The notes below the pieces were generated by a model that saw only the letters and a list, made by a program, of their open reading frames with translations, was not told the DNA's origin and did not search any database. Shown here in pieces: positions 36,433 to 43,352 of a stretch of DNA of 64,000 nt; position 1 is the first letter of the stretch; the number at the start of each line of letters is the position of its first letter. The stretch comes from Raineya sp964654605 (lineage in GTDB: Bacteria > Bacteroidota > Bacteroidia > Cytophagales > Thermonemataceae): the NCBI GenBank assembly GCA_964654605.1, contig CAZZLW010000069.1, forward strand, positions 34,102-98,101. Reading direction: 5' to 3'. A program made the translations under genes and the position numbers.

Positions 36433-37578
36433 CTAATTTACATACGAAAAATTAACATCTCCGCCACTTTGCTGAGATTTTGGAACTATGGGAGTATCGG
36501 AATCGTAATCGCTTTTATCAGCAGGAATAGCCCAAAAGGTTTCCGTAGGCGTAACCAAAGCGTAACGATAATCATCTTTTTCAAAGTTGGCAATGCCCGG
36601 ACGTCTTACGTTGGGTATTACCTGCACCGAGTATATTTCCTCAACACTGGTCTCATATTTGATATAACCCACAATGCTACCGTGAGGCAGATACATTATG
36701 GCTACTCCCGAAAATACAGATTCTTTGGAAATAGGTAAGTTTTGGAAAGTTTTGCTGGAAGTACGCAATTTAGAAAGTCCAATAAAGGCATAATCTTCGT
36801 AAATACCCATACCTCTCACAAAACCGGGAAATTTGTAAATCACTTGTTTTTCACCATTTTTAGGATTAACTTCAATGAGTTCACCTGTTCCCGACTGCAA
36901 AATAAGCACTTTATCTTTGTAAATTTTGGGAGTATGGGGCATACTAAGCCCTGTGGTAATGATTTCGTTGGTATCTACGTCCATCAGAATACCACCATTT
37001 ACTTTATATTCACGCCACTTCATAGGTTCGTTGGTGGCGGCAAGAGCCGTTACATATTTAGGCTTGCCGTTTTGCATAGCCATTCCGTTGAGGTGGCAAC
37101 GGTCGCCGGGTTCAAGAGCTGTAATAAAATGAGGCTTCCATTTAGGCTCAAAGCTATATTTATCATTGATAAGGGCAAGACAAGAAAATTGCGTGTTGAC
37201 CGCCCAAAGTCCTTCATCGCCCCACTCCAAATCGTGCAAATCCAAAAAACCTGTGTAATAGGTGGCTCGGGGTACGTAGAGCGTTTCGTAAGTGTTGGGT
37301 TTGGCAGGGTAGCGAGGAGCAAGGCTTCTATCGTGAGAAAATACCACTACTGTATCAGCCGTTGCAATAGCGAGGTAGTTATCTTTGAGAGCAATCCCCA
37401 TCGCTTTTTTGAAATTGCGAGGCAGTTGCACCAAACGTTCCGAATCGGTTGCACTCAAAAACACCAATTTGCCTGCTTGGTAGGTGCTTAATACAATGGT
37501 TGCATTGAGTTGCCACAAAAATTCAGGGATATTGGGCGAATATGTACAAGTAAAAGGAGGGTGTGGTTTAGTTGTCAT
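36433..37578 (-). CDS. TIGR03032-type conserved protein (beta-propeller-like)
   Basis: This 381-residue protein has no signal peptide. The opening FTCTYSPNIPEFLWQLNATI and LSTYQAGKLVFLSA, with DLHDLEWGDEGLWAVNTQFSCL and PGDRCHLNGMAM further on, match the family annotated TIGR03032 (DUF4915), as far as I can recall. Regular strand-rich blocks suggest a beta-propeller. The biochemical role of the family is not established, though members are often near oxygenase or glycan genes. It sits 89 bp upstream of the cupin-like gene on the same strand, which suggests joint expression. Confidence 0.78.
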   Translation of the reverse strand: MTTKPHPPFTCTYSPNIPEFLWQLNATIVLSTYQAGKLVFLSATDSERLVQLPRNFKKAMGIALKDNYLAIATADTVVVFSHDRSLAPRYPAKPNTYETLYVPRATYYTGFLDLHDLEWGDEGLWAVNTQFSCLALINDKYSFEPKWKPHFITALEPGDRCHLNGMAMQNGKPKYVTALAATNEPMKWREYKVNGGILMDVDTNEIITTGLSMPHTPKIYKDKVLILQSGTGELIEVNPKNGEKQVIYKFPGFVRGMGIYEDYAFIGLSKLRTSSKTFQNLPISKESVFSGVAIMYLPHGSIVGYIKYETSVEEIYSVQVIPNVRRPGIANFEKDDYRYALVTPTETFWAIPADKSDYDSDTPIVPKSQQSGGDVNFSYVN

Positions 37579-37619
37579 TCTTACAAATTTTGGGGTTTAG
37601 TATGTAAATTTCTCAAATT

Positions 37620-37662
37620 CTTTAACTTTTGAACATCAAACGCCTATTTGACTTTCAAACTT
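37620..37662 (+). repeat. Short TTGAACATCAAAC repeat copy
   Basis: CTTTTGAACATCAAACGCCT and CTTTCAAAC in this non-coding stretch match the intergenic repeat units at 232-335 and 43264-43345. It directly adjoins the MITE-like element. Confidence 0.35.
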
Positions 37663-37674
37663 TATTTATTAGTC

Positions 37675-37919
37675 AACGTGAGTTATAAGTACAAAGTGTT
37701 TGAAATACAATTTGTTAAAAAATTTAGTTTTTTTGTTATACTTTGTTTTTTGACCTCACCCCCAGCCCCTCTCCAAAAAGAGAGGGGAGCTATACACCTG
37801 AAAATCAAAATTTTAGGTGCAATTATCTCCCTTCCTTTTCAAGGAGGGGAACAAGGGGTGGTTTAAGTTATTAAAAATAAAAACTTGATAATCAAATTTT
37901 TAATCTTGCAACTCACGTT
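37675..37919. mobile_element. MITE-like element with 10-bp inverted ends, inserted at the rlpA stop
   Basis: The 245-bp element starts AACGTGAGTT (37675-37684) and ends with its exact inverse AACTCACGTT (37910-37919). It is flanked by AGTC on both sides (37671-37674 and 37920-37923), as expected for a 4-bp target duplication. Inside are a GC-rich hairpin CCCCTCTC/GAGAGGGG (37766-37787) and a second one with AAGGAGGGG. It carries no credible gene. The 37579-37917 gap between genes holds only this and the short repeat. The terminal AA of the element completes the rlpA stop codon. Confidence 0.75.
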
Positions 37920-38679
37920 AGTCAAAATGTTTTTTCACAAAGCCATCAAAACCAGCCTTTCGGATAGCATCTAATTGCTTTTTTCCTGTTTCTTCATCGG
38001 TAAAAGCACCTACGAGTACCCTGTAAATGCGTTTTTCACTCCAACCGACTTGAATGTAAGTTTCTTGGATACCTGCTTTGTGAAGGTCTTTGCAAAGGTC
38101 TTTGGCGTTTTCCAAATCGCCATAAGAGCCGACTTGTATGCCCATACCTTTCGGATTTTTCTTTGTTCCCCAAAGGCTGTAAGTATTTCCTGTAAGGAAA
38201 GTAGTATCGGCGGCGGGGGTGGGGTTTAGGTTAGGCGTAGGTTTAGGAGTATTTTGGGCAATACTTGTAGTATCTTTCTTGGGTTCTTTGGGAGTTTCGG
38301 GTTCAAAGAGTTTGCCATTTTCGCCTACTACTTCAATACGTACTTGGGCGGTGCCTGTTTTGAGCATACCAATTTCTTGGGCGGCGGCTTGCGAAACATC
38401 AATAATCCGATTGTGTGCAAAGGGACCTCGGTCATTGACTTTCACAATTACAGAAAGATTGTTTTTGAGGTTAGTAACTTTTACCATTGTACCAAATTTG
38501 AGGGTACGATGGGCGGCGGTGAGTTTTTTTGAATCATAAATTTCGCCGCTAGAGGTCTTTCTGCCGTGAAACCTTCCTGCGTAATACGAAGCAACACCTG
38601 TTTGCGTAAATTTTTGTCCTTGTGCAAAGTTTTCGGATATTTGCAGGCAAAGTAAAATTATCAGGATATAAGTTTTCAT
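37918..38679 (-). CDS. rlpA: RlpA-like septal ring/lytic transglycosylase with SPOR domain
   Basis: This 253-residue exported protein has an N-terminal signal (IILLCLQISENFAQ) and a double-psi beta-barrel RlpA domain with GVASYYAGRFHGRKTSSGE, TAAHRTLKFGTMVKVTN and VNDRGPFAHNRIIDVS. A Pro/Thr linker joins it to a C-terminal SPOR domain (GIQVGSYGDLENAKDLCK ... YRVLVGAFTDEETGK) that binds denuded septal peptidoglycan. The expected role is cleavage or binding of peptidoglycan at division sites. The stop codon TAA is formed at the junction with the MITE-like element at 37675-37919. Confidence 0.9.
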   Translation of the reverse strand: MKTYILIILLCLQISENFAQGQKFTQTGVASYYAGRFHGRKTSSGEIYDSKKLTAAHRTLKFGTMVKVTNLKNNLSVIVKVNDRGPFAHNRIIDVSQAAAQEIGMLKTGTAQVRIEVVGENGKLFEPETPKEPKKDTTSIAQNTPKPTPNLNPTPAADTTFLTGNTYSLWGTKKNPKGMGIQVGSYGDLENAKDLCKDLHKAGIQETYIQVGWSEKRIYRVLVGAFTDEETGKKQLDAIRKAGFDGFVKKHFD

Positions 38680-38702
38680 CTTATACTATATTTTGCCAAA
38701 TG

Positions 38703-38734
38703 CAAAAATAATCTTTTAAGTAAAGTTTGCCAAA
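38703..38734 (-). promoter_or_regulatory. Promoter of rlpA
   Basis: The minus strand reads TTTG (38734-38731), 20 bp, then TATTTTTG (38710-38703), a full Bacteroidota consensus match located 24 bp before the rlpA ATG. Confidence 0.7.
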
Positions 38735-38746
38735 TTTTTTTCAAAA

Positions 38747-39178
38747 ATGCAGAAAATTAGCGAATTATCCTGTTCTAATCTTTCAGAATTGCCTCAAATT
38801 GCCCAAGAGATTGTAAGATTAGGGAAAGATTGGAATTTTTGGATATTGGAAGGGGCAATGGGAGCAGGAAAAACCACGCTCATCAGAGCTATTTGTAAGG
38901 AGTTGGGGGTAAAAAGTGAGGTACAAAGTCCCACATTTAGCATAGTAAATGAATACGAAGCAAAAGGTAGAAAAATCTATCATTTTGATTTTTACCGCAT
39001 ACGCTCCGAGCAAGAAGCCTTTGACATAGGTTACGAGGAGTATTTTTATGACAAAAACGCTTTGTGTTTGGTAGAATGGGCTTTTCAGATACCGAATTTA
39101 CTGCCTTCGCATTATTTGATGATTAAAATTATGATTATAGGCGAGCAAGCAAGGCTGTTTGAACTATGGGAAAAATAA
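38747..39178 (+). CDS. tsaE: tRNA threonylcarbamoyladenosine biosynthesis ATPase TsaE
   Basis: This 143-residue P-loop protein helps install t6A37 on tRNAs reading ANN codons, with TsaB, TsaC and TsaD. Walker A is GAMGAGKTTLI near residue 37. SPTFSIVNEYEAKGRKIYHF and DFYRI, then a Walker-B-like region ending LVEWAFQIPNLLP, are standard TsaE features. Length is normal. It diverges from rlpA and ends in a terminator shared with the small lipoprotein gene at 39228. Confidence 0.94.
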   Translation: MQKISELSCSNLSELPQIAQEIVRLGKDWNFWILEGAMGAGKTTLIRAICKELGVKSEVQSPTFSIVNEYEAKGRKIYHFDFYRIRSEQEAFDIGYEEYFYDKNALCLVEWAFQIPNLLPSHYLMIKIMIIGEQARLFELWEK

Positions 39179-39209
39179 AAAACCTTGCTTTTGAGGGCAA
39201 GGTTTTTTT
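39177..39209. terminator. Bidirectional terminator between tsaE and small lipoprotein gene
   Basis: AAAACCTTGC and GCAAGGTTTT pair around an 8-nt loop. T-runs occur on both strands, so it can serve tsaE on plus and the 39228 gene on minus. Confidence 0.8.
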
Positions 39210-39227
39210 AGAAGGTTGTGAGAAAAA

Positions 39228-39482
39228 TTACTTCTTCTCAGCAGGTTTTTCTTCAGCTTTAGGAGCTTCTTTTTTAGCGTCAGCAGGAGCGTCTGCTTTT
39301 TTAGCTGTGTCTTGAGCAGGTTGTTGAGTTTGCTCTTGAGGAGTAGGTTGAGTTTGCTCAGCAGGTTTTTGCTCTTCTTGCTTTTGCTCAGTTTTGTTTT
39401 CGTTGTTAGCTTCTTTCTCTCCACCACAAGCGGCGAAAGTAAGCATACCAGCTACTGCGAACATCAAAAATAACTTTTTCAT
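39228..39482 (-). CDS. Small lipoprotein with Lys/Glu/Gln/Pro/Ala-rich tail (paralogue 1)
   Basis: This 84-residue precursor has signal MKKLFLMFAVAGMLTFAAC and an acceptor Cys at residue 19. The rest is low-complexity (EQKPAEQTQPTPQEQTQQ, AKKADAPADAKKEAPKAEEK) and is predicted to be disordered. It is one of three similar genes in tandem (with 39585 and 39951), and the signal peptide is nearly identical to that of the second copy. Function unknown; an unstructured envelope tether or charge layer is possible. Confidence 0.75.
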   Translation of the reverse strand: MKKLFLMFAVAGMLTFAACGGEKEANNENKTEQKQEEQKPAEQTQPTPQEQTQQPAQDTAKKADAPADAKKEAPKAEEKPAEKK

Positions 39483-39584
39483 TGTTTTTTAGGGTTTTTA
39501 AGGTTAAAAACTAATTTTTAGTTGAAATTTGCTTTTTATACCAAGTTACCGAAAAGGTAACCCAAAAATTTTGAAAATTTTTTA

Positions 39585-39872
39585 TTAAGGTTTTTCAGTT
39601 TTACCGCCTTCGGGTTTTTTCTCATCTTTTTTAGCTTCGTCAGCTTTCTTTTCGTCTTTTACTTTATTAGTAGTATCAGCGGCAGAGGCATTATCCTTTT
39701 TCTTTTCAATGGGATTGCCTTGCTCATCAAATTCAGGCATTTCCCCAGCCTCGCTTTGAACTTTGGCGGGGTCGTTGGCTTCTTGTTGTTTTTTCTGAGT
39801 TTCCTCATCAGCTTTGCAAGCACCGAAAGCTACCATTCCAGCGAGGGCAAACATTAAAAATAGCTTTTTCAT
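39585..39872 (-). CDS. Small lipoprotein with acidic/Lys-rich tail (paralogue 2)
   Basis: Taken from the ATG at 39872 (MKKLFLMFALAGMVAFGAC), this encodes a 95-residue lipoprotein precursor; a two-codon longer start at 39878 is open. The mature part is disordered-looking, rich in Glu, Lys, Asp and Pro (EQGNPIEKKKDNASAADTTN). It shares signal sequence and leader motif (TTAACC/TAAACCC type) with its neighbours at 39228 and 39951. Function unknown. Confidence 0.72.
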   Translation of the reverse strand: MKKLFLMFALAGMVAFGACKADEETQKKQQEANDPAKVQSEAGEMPEFDEQGNPIEKKKDNASAADTTNKVKDEKKADEAKKDEKKPEGGKTEKP

Positions 39873-39892
39873 AAGCATTTCAGGGTTTAAGG

Positions 39893-39939
39893 TTAGAAAA
39901 AAACAAACTCTGATAAGATGATACCATCTTATCAGAGTT
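39893..39939 (-). terminator. Intrinsic terminator behind the third small lipoprotein gene
   Basis: AACTCTGATAAGATG pairs perfectly with CATCTTATCAGAGTT (15 bp, loop ATAC or its complement). Reading the minus strand, GTTTGTTTTTTT follows the stem. It ends the 39951-40136 transcript. Confidence 0.88.
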
Positions 39940-39950
39940 AGGAGAAAATT

Positions 39951-40136
39951 TTAGTTTTTCTTGGTAGTATCTTTTTTCTCTTCTACAATTTCAGGCTTTT
40001 TCTCATCTTTTTGCTCGGCTTTTTGTTCAGAGCCAGTGTTTTCAGTTTTAGGTTCTTCTTTCTTTTCTTCTTTCTTTTCGCAAGCGGCGAAAGTCATAAC
40101 GCCAGCAAGGCTAAGAAGCAACAAGATTTTTTTCAT
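39951..40136 (-). CDS. Small lipoprotein with Lys/Glu-rich tail (paralogue 3)
   Basis: This 61-residue precursor has signal MKKILLLLSLAGVMTFAAC and a mature part almost entirely of Lys, Glu and Asp with few other residues (EKKEEKKEEPKTENTGSEQK). It resembles the two downstream genes in design. The upstream region holds GGTATAAAAGGCAAA, shared with the leader of the 39228 gene, hinting at common control. Function unknown. Confidence 0.68.
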   Translation of the reverse strand: MKKILLLLSLAGVMTFAACEKKEEKKEEPKTENTGSEQKAEQKDEKKPEIVEEKKDTTKKN

Positions 40137-40225
40137 ACGAGTAGGAGTTTAGGTTAATTTTGCCTTTTATACCAAAAATTTTAGAAGGTAACCCCAAAGT
40201 CTAAAAAAAAATCAACAAAGTATTA

Positions 40226-40330
40226 GAGTTTGAGGTTCAAATTTTGAAGCGATAAGTATGAGTTCCAAGTTTTGTATCTGACCACAATTCTCTAAAATCC
40301 TTTATCCTGCCTCTTGTTTCCTGTTTCCAC
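40226..40330 (-). repeat. Intergenic repeat family, inverted copy
   Basis: Reading the minus strand, GGAAACAGGAAACAAGAGGC, then GGATTTTAGAGA, then CTTCAAAATTTGAACCTCAA appear in the same order as the copy at 21431-21540. It occupies most of the 40137-40434 gap between a lipoprotein gene and the deoxyhypusine-synthase-like gene. Confidence 0.6.
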
Positions 40331-40402
40331 TCTACAAACCAGAGTTAAACAATTACTTTTTAAGTTCAATACAAAATTTCGTGCAAAGCTATATTTTTTT
40401 CG

Positions 40403-40410
40403 TATGTTTG
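40403..40410 (+). promoter_or_regulatory. -7 box for the deoxyhypusine-synthase-like gene
   Basis: TATGTTTG is a full match to TAnnTTTG, 24 bp before the ATG at 40435. A TTTC at 40377-40380 is a weak -33 candidate (22-bp spacing). It lies inside the longer open frame starting 40381, which argues for the ATG start. Confidence 0.55.
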
Positions 40411-40434
40411 CAAAAAAATCTAAAACAATTCGTT

Positions 40435-41403
40435 ATGGGAGCAATTTCACAATTTATAGAACATCATTATAGGCACTTCAACGCCGCCGCACTCAAAGAT
40501 GCGGCACAAGGCTATGTACAACACCTTGCCGAAGGTGGTAAAATGATGGTTACGCTTGCAGGAGCTATGAGTACCGCCGAACTCGGTGTTTCGCTTGCCG
40601 AAATGATACGCCAAGACAAAGTGCATATTATTTCTTGTACAGGAGCAAACTTGGAGGAAGATTTGATGAACTTGGTGGCTCATTCGCATTACAAACGCAT
40701 ACCCAACTATCGCGACCTCACACCCGAGCAGGAATGGGAACTTTTGGAACAAGGACTAAATCGTGTAACAGATACTTGTATTCCCGAAGAAGAGGCTTTT
40801 CGTAAGTTACAAAAGCATATTTTTCAGCTATGGAAAAAGGCTGATGAAGCAGGCGAACGCTATTTCCCTCACGAATATATGTATCAGATGATTTTGAGCG
40901 GTGTCTTGGAGCCTTACTACGAAATAGACCCCAAAGATAGCTGGATGGTAGCGGCGGCTCAAAAAAATTTGCCTATTGTAGTAGGAGGCTGGGAAGATAG
41001 CACTATGGGTAATATTTTTGCAAGCTATGTTATCAAGGGTGATGTAAAAGCCAGCACAATGAAAAGCGGCATTGAGTATATGGTATGGCTTGCCGATTGG
41101 TACAGAAAAAATAGTGGAGGCAAAGGAGTAGGATTTTTCCAAATAGGAGGGGGGATTGCGGGCGATTTCCCAATTTGTGTTGTTCCAATGATGTATCAGG
41201 ATTTAGAGTGGCACGATGTGCCTTTTTGGAGCTATTTCTGTCAGATTAGCGATTCTACCACTTCTTATGGCTCTTACTCGGGGGCAATTCCGAATGAAAA
41301 AATTACTTGGGGAAAATTAGACATCAAGACGCCAAAATTTGTTATAGAAAGTGATGCAACCATTGTCGCTCCACTGATTTTTGCCTATGTCTTGGGCTGG
41401 TAG
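40435..41403 (+). CDS. Deoxyhypusine synthase-like protein lacking the catalytic lysine
   Basis: This 322-residue protein (from MGAISQFIEHHY) has the Rossmann-like deoxyhypusine synthase fold: KMMVTLAGAMSTAELGVSLAEM, ISCTGANLEEDLMNLVAHSH, SDSTTSYGSYSGAIPNEKI. True DHS carries a catalytic Lys in GGGxxKH. Here the equivalent loop reads GGGIAGDFPICVVP, with no Lys or His. Bacteroidota have no eIF5A, so hypusine formation is not expected. It belongs to the DHS-like group of uncertain activity, with polyamine or agmatine chemistry as a possibility. Start chosen from the -7 box at 40403. Confidence 0.85.
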   Translation: MGAISQFIEHHYRHFNAAALKDAAQGYVQHLAEGGKMMVTLAGAMSTAELGVSLAEMIRQDKVHIISCTGANLEEDLMNLVAHSHYKRIPNYRDLTPEQEWELLEQGLNRVTDTCIPEEEAFRKLQKHIFQLWKKADEAGERYFPHEYMYQMILSGVLEPYYEIDPKDSWMVAAAQKNLPIVVGGWEDSTMGNIFASYVIKGDVKASTMKSGIEYMVWLADWYRKNSGGKGVGFFQIGGGIAGDFPICVVPMMYQDLEWHDVPFWSYFCQISDSTTSYGSYSGAIPNEKITWGKLDIKTPKFVIESDATIVAPLIFAYVLGW

Positions 41404-42256
41404 AAATATTGCTTTTACATTATCTTTTTGGGTAGAAACGCATCGTTTTGCGTTTCTACATTTATTTTGGCTCTATGGGTTTTTCTTTGCTGAAAGCAAT
41501 ACTTTTGCTCAAATACAACTTTTCAGGCAGGTTGCGATTGCAGAGCCACAAGCCGCTTCAATGGATATTTACGGCAATATTTTTCTTGCCGATTTGCAGG
41601 GCAATGTTACGCATTACAACGAAAATGGTGATAGCATTAGGCGGTTTGCTCCCCAAGAGTCAGCTACTATCCATATTTTGGAGGCTTGGAAAGGATTGAA
41701 AATTTTGGCTTTTTACAAAGATTTGCAACGCTTTACTTGGCTTAATCGCTTTCTTACTCCCATTGAAACCTACACGCTTCCAAGCGAGCAGATTGGCTTT
41801 GCCCGCTTGCTCAATTACAGCAACGATGGCTATCTCTGGATTTTTGATGACCAAGATTTCAGCCTAAAAAAATATGATTATCGCAATCAGCAGGTGCTTG
41901 TGCGTACTCCTTGCGATTTGCTTTTCCCCGCTCAAAACTATCAGATAACCTTTTTGCGTGAATACCAAAATCAGGTTTTTTTGGTAGATAAAAATTTTGG
42001 AATTTTTCTCTTTGATAATTTTGGAAATTTCAAAAAAAATTTGCAAATTCGTAACATAAATTTTATCAATTTTTGGGGTGAGCATATTGCGTATTTACAA
42101 GAAAAAACGCTATATTTGCAACACCTTTACAAAAAAAATGTAGAACGCAAAATAAGTTTGCCTATTGAACACAGTTACAAAGATTTTTTTCTACTGACTT
42201 CAACCCGTATTTATCTTTTTACTACGAACCGAATGTTCATTTACACTTTTCAGTAA
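41387..42256 (+). CDS. Exported protein, probably beta-propeller-like, function unknown
   Basis: About 290 residues. The frame overlaps the end of the DHS-like gene by 17 bp from ATG 41387 (an upstream TTG at 41381 is also open). A signal-like segment FLHLFWLYGFFFAESNTFAQ follows about 25 charged residues, so the real start may be an internal non-ATG codon. Repeated strand blocks (MDIYGNIFLADLQGNVTHYN, GYLWIFDDQDFSLKKYDY) resemble NHL/YVTN-type propellers. Same strand as, and downstream of, the DHS-like gene. Confidence 0.65.
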   Translation: MSWAGRNIAFTLSFWVETHRFAFLHLFWLYGFFFAESNTFAQIQLFRQVAIAEPQAASMDIYGNIFLADLQGNVTHYNENGDSIRRFAPQESATIHILEAWKGLKILAFYKDLQRFTWLNRFLTPIETYTLPSEQIGFARLLNYSNDGYLWIFDDQDFSLKKYDYRNQQVLVRTPCDLLFPAQNYQITFLREYQNQVFLVDKNFGIFLFDNFGNFKKNLQIRNINFINFWGEHIAYLQEKTLYLQHLYKKNVERKISLPIEHSYKDFFLLTSTRIYLFTTNRMFIYTFQ

Positions 42257-42339
42257 AAAAAGTCGTAGTAGTTGTGTCATTTGGCAAGAGATTTGCAGTA
42301 ATCTTTACGAAAAAGTGTGTTTTGAAAATCTTAAACCAA

Positions 42340-42702
42340 ATGAAAACAAAACTTTACATTATTCTACTTTCCTGCTTACTTTTAGGCTTTCAGGTTTGGG
42401 CAAAAGAAACTACCAGCTTAGAGCCTGAACAAGAAGCTTTGGCTAATCCCGAAAACATAGACTTTGAGGTTCGTTTGACTGCTCCACGCCGTTTTGCTGT
42501 ACTTTTTGAAAATCCCGATGGCAACCCTATCTATGTAAAAGTATATGATATGGTTGGCAATCAGGTAGCACAAGATGTTTCTAACCAAAAAGGTCGCTAT
42601 ATGCGAGAATTTGATATGACTAACAATCGCTCCGAAGTGTTTTTGGTAGAAGTGGGCAATACTCGCAACAATAGTACCAAGCGAATTTTCTTGCAAAAGT
42701 AA
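42340..42702 (+). CDS. Small secreted protein with T9SS-sorting-like fold
   Basis: From ATG 42340 it encodes 120 residues with a signal peptide (MKTKLYIILLSCLLLGFQVWA). The mature part is one beta-sandwich-like unit (FAVLFENPDGNPIYVKVYDM, GNQVAQDVSNQKGRY, SEVFLVEVGNTRN) that resembles a stand-alone sorting-type domain and ends with a basic strand RIFLQK. The longer frame to 42274 adds a non-signal leader and is less likely. It is 1 bp from the sugar transferase gene, so they are probably one transcript. Function unknown. Confidence 0.68.
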   Translation: MKTKLYIILLSCLLLGFQVWAKETTSLEPEQEALANPENIDFEVRLTAPRRFAVLFENPDGNPIYVKVYDMVGNQVAQDVSNQKGRYMREFDMTNNRSEVFLVEVGNTRNNSTKRIFLQK

Positions 42703-42703
42703 A

Positions 42704-43273
42704 ATGTTTTACACAAAATACGGCAAGCCTCTGCTTGATAAACTGCTGATAGTAATATTTTTGCCTATTTTACTGCCCTTGTTTGTGGCAGTTTTTTTTC
42801 TGCTTTTTTTTACCCAAAAAGGGCAAATTTTCTTTGTGCAGATGCGACCGGGCTATCGGGGAAAACTTTTTAAGATTTACAAGTTCAAAACCTTACAAGA
42901 TACAGAAGGCACAGACGAAGAGCGAGCTACTGCTGTGGGGCGTTTTTTGCGAAAAACCAATCTTGATGAGTTGCCTCAAATACTCAATATTTTGAAAGGA
43001 GAAATGAGTTGGGTAGGTCCCCGACCGCTTCTTAAAGAGTATTTGCAACATTACAACCATTATCAGCAAAAACGTCACAATGTTTTGCCCGGTATTACGG
43101 GCATTGCACAACTCCAACTGCCCAAAGAAGCTTCTTTTACCGAAAAAGCTAATTTAGATGCCTATTATGCCGAAAATGTATCTTTCCTCTTGGATTTGAA
43201 AATAATTTTGCAGACTTTTCAGTATTTTTTGGGGAAAAAGAAATTTTTTTGGAAACCAAAAACAGAATTTTAG
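42704..43273 (+). CDS. Undecaprenyl-phosphate sugar-1-phosphate transferase (bacterial sugar transferase family)
   Basis: This 189-residue protein has one N-terminal membrane segment (LLIVIFLPILLPLFVAVFFL) and the catalytic core typical of the WcaJ/WbaP family: MRPGYRGKLFKIYKFKTL, TNLDELPQILNILKGEMSWV, GPRPLL and LPGITGIAQL. It starts lipid-linked glycan assembly by moving a sugar-1-phosphate onto undecaprenyl phosphate. It is the short, single-domain version. The stop lies at the edge of the repeat copy 43264-43345. Confidence 0.9.
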   Translation: MFYTKYGKPLLDKLLIVIFLPILLPLFVAVFFLLFFTQKGQIFFVQMRPGYRGKLFKIYKFKTLQDTEGTDEERATAVGRFLRKTNLDELPQILNILKGEMSWVGPRPLLKEYLQHYNHYQQKRHNVLPGITGIAQLQLPKEASFTEKANLDAYYAENVSFLLDLKIILQTFQYFLGKKKFFWKPKTEF

Positions 43274-43345
43274 AAAATAAATGTTAGGCAGAAAAAAATG
43301 AGAGATAAAGTCCTTAAAGGTTTGAACATCAAACACTGAACATCA
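43264..43345 (+). repeat. Intergenic repeat family copy upstream of purine nucleoside phosphorylase
   Basis: GAATTTTAGAAAATAAATG, then TAAAGTCCTTAAAGGTTTGA, then ACATCAAACACTGAACATC follow the order of the copy at 21431-21540. The first unit overlaps the sugar transferase stop codon. Confidence 0.6.
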
Positions 43346-43352
43346 ATAAGAT

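Noticed and set aside
36742..37491. 249-residue plus-strand open frame opposite the TIGR03032-type gene
   Set aside because: No domain, no promoter, and the opposite frame has clear family signatures.
37648..37866. 72-residue open frame crossing the MITE-like element
   Set aside because: It is translated from repeat sequence and has no start context; the DNA is explained by the element.
38219..38539. Overlapping plus-strand open frames opposite rlpA
   Set aside because: They are shadows; rlpA has signal peptide, RlpA and SPOR domains on the minus strand.
40381..40434. N-terminal extension of the deoxyhypusine-synthase-like gene
   Set aside because: A consensus -7 box lies within it, and the family N-terminus begins at MGAISQF (40435).
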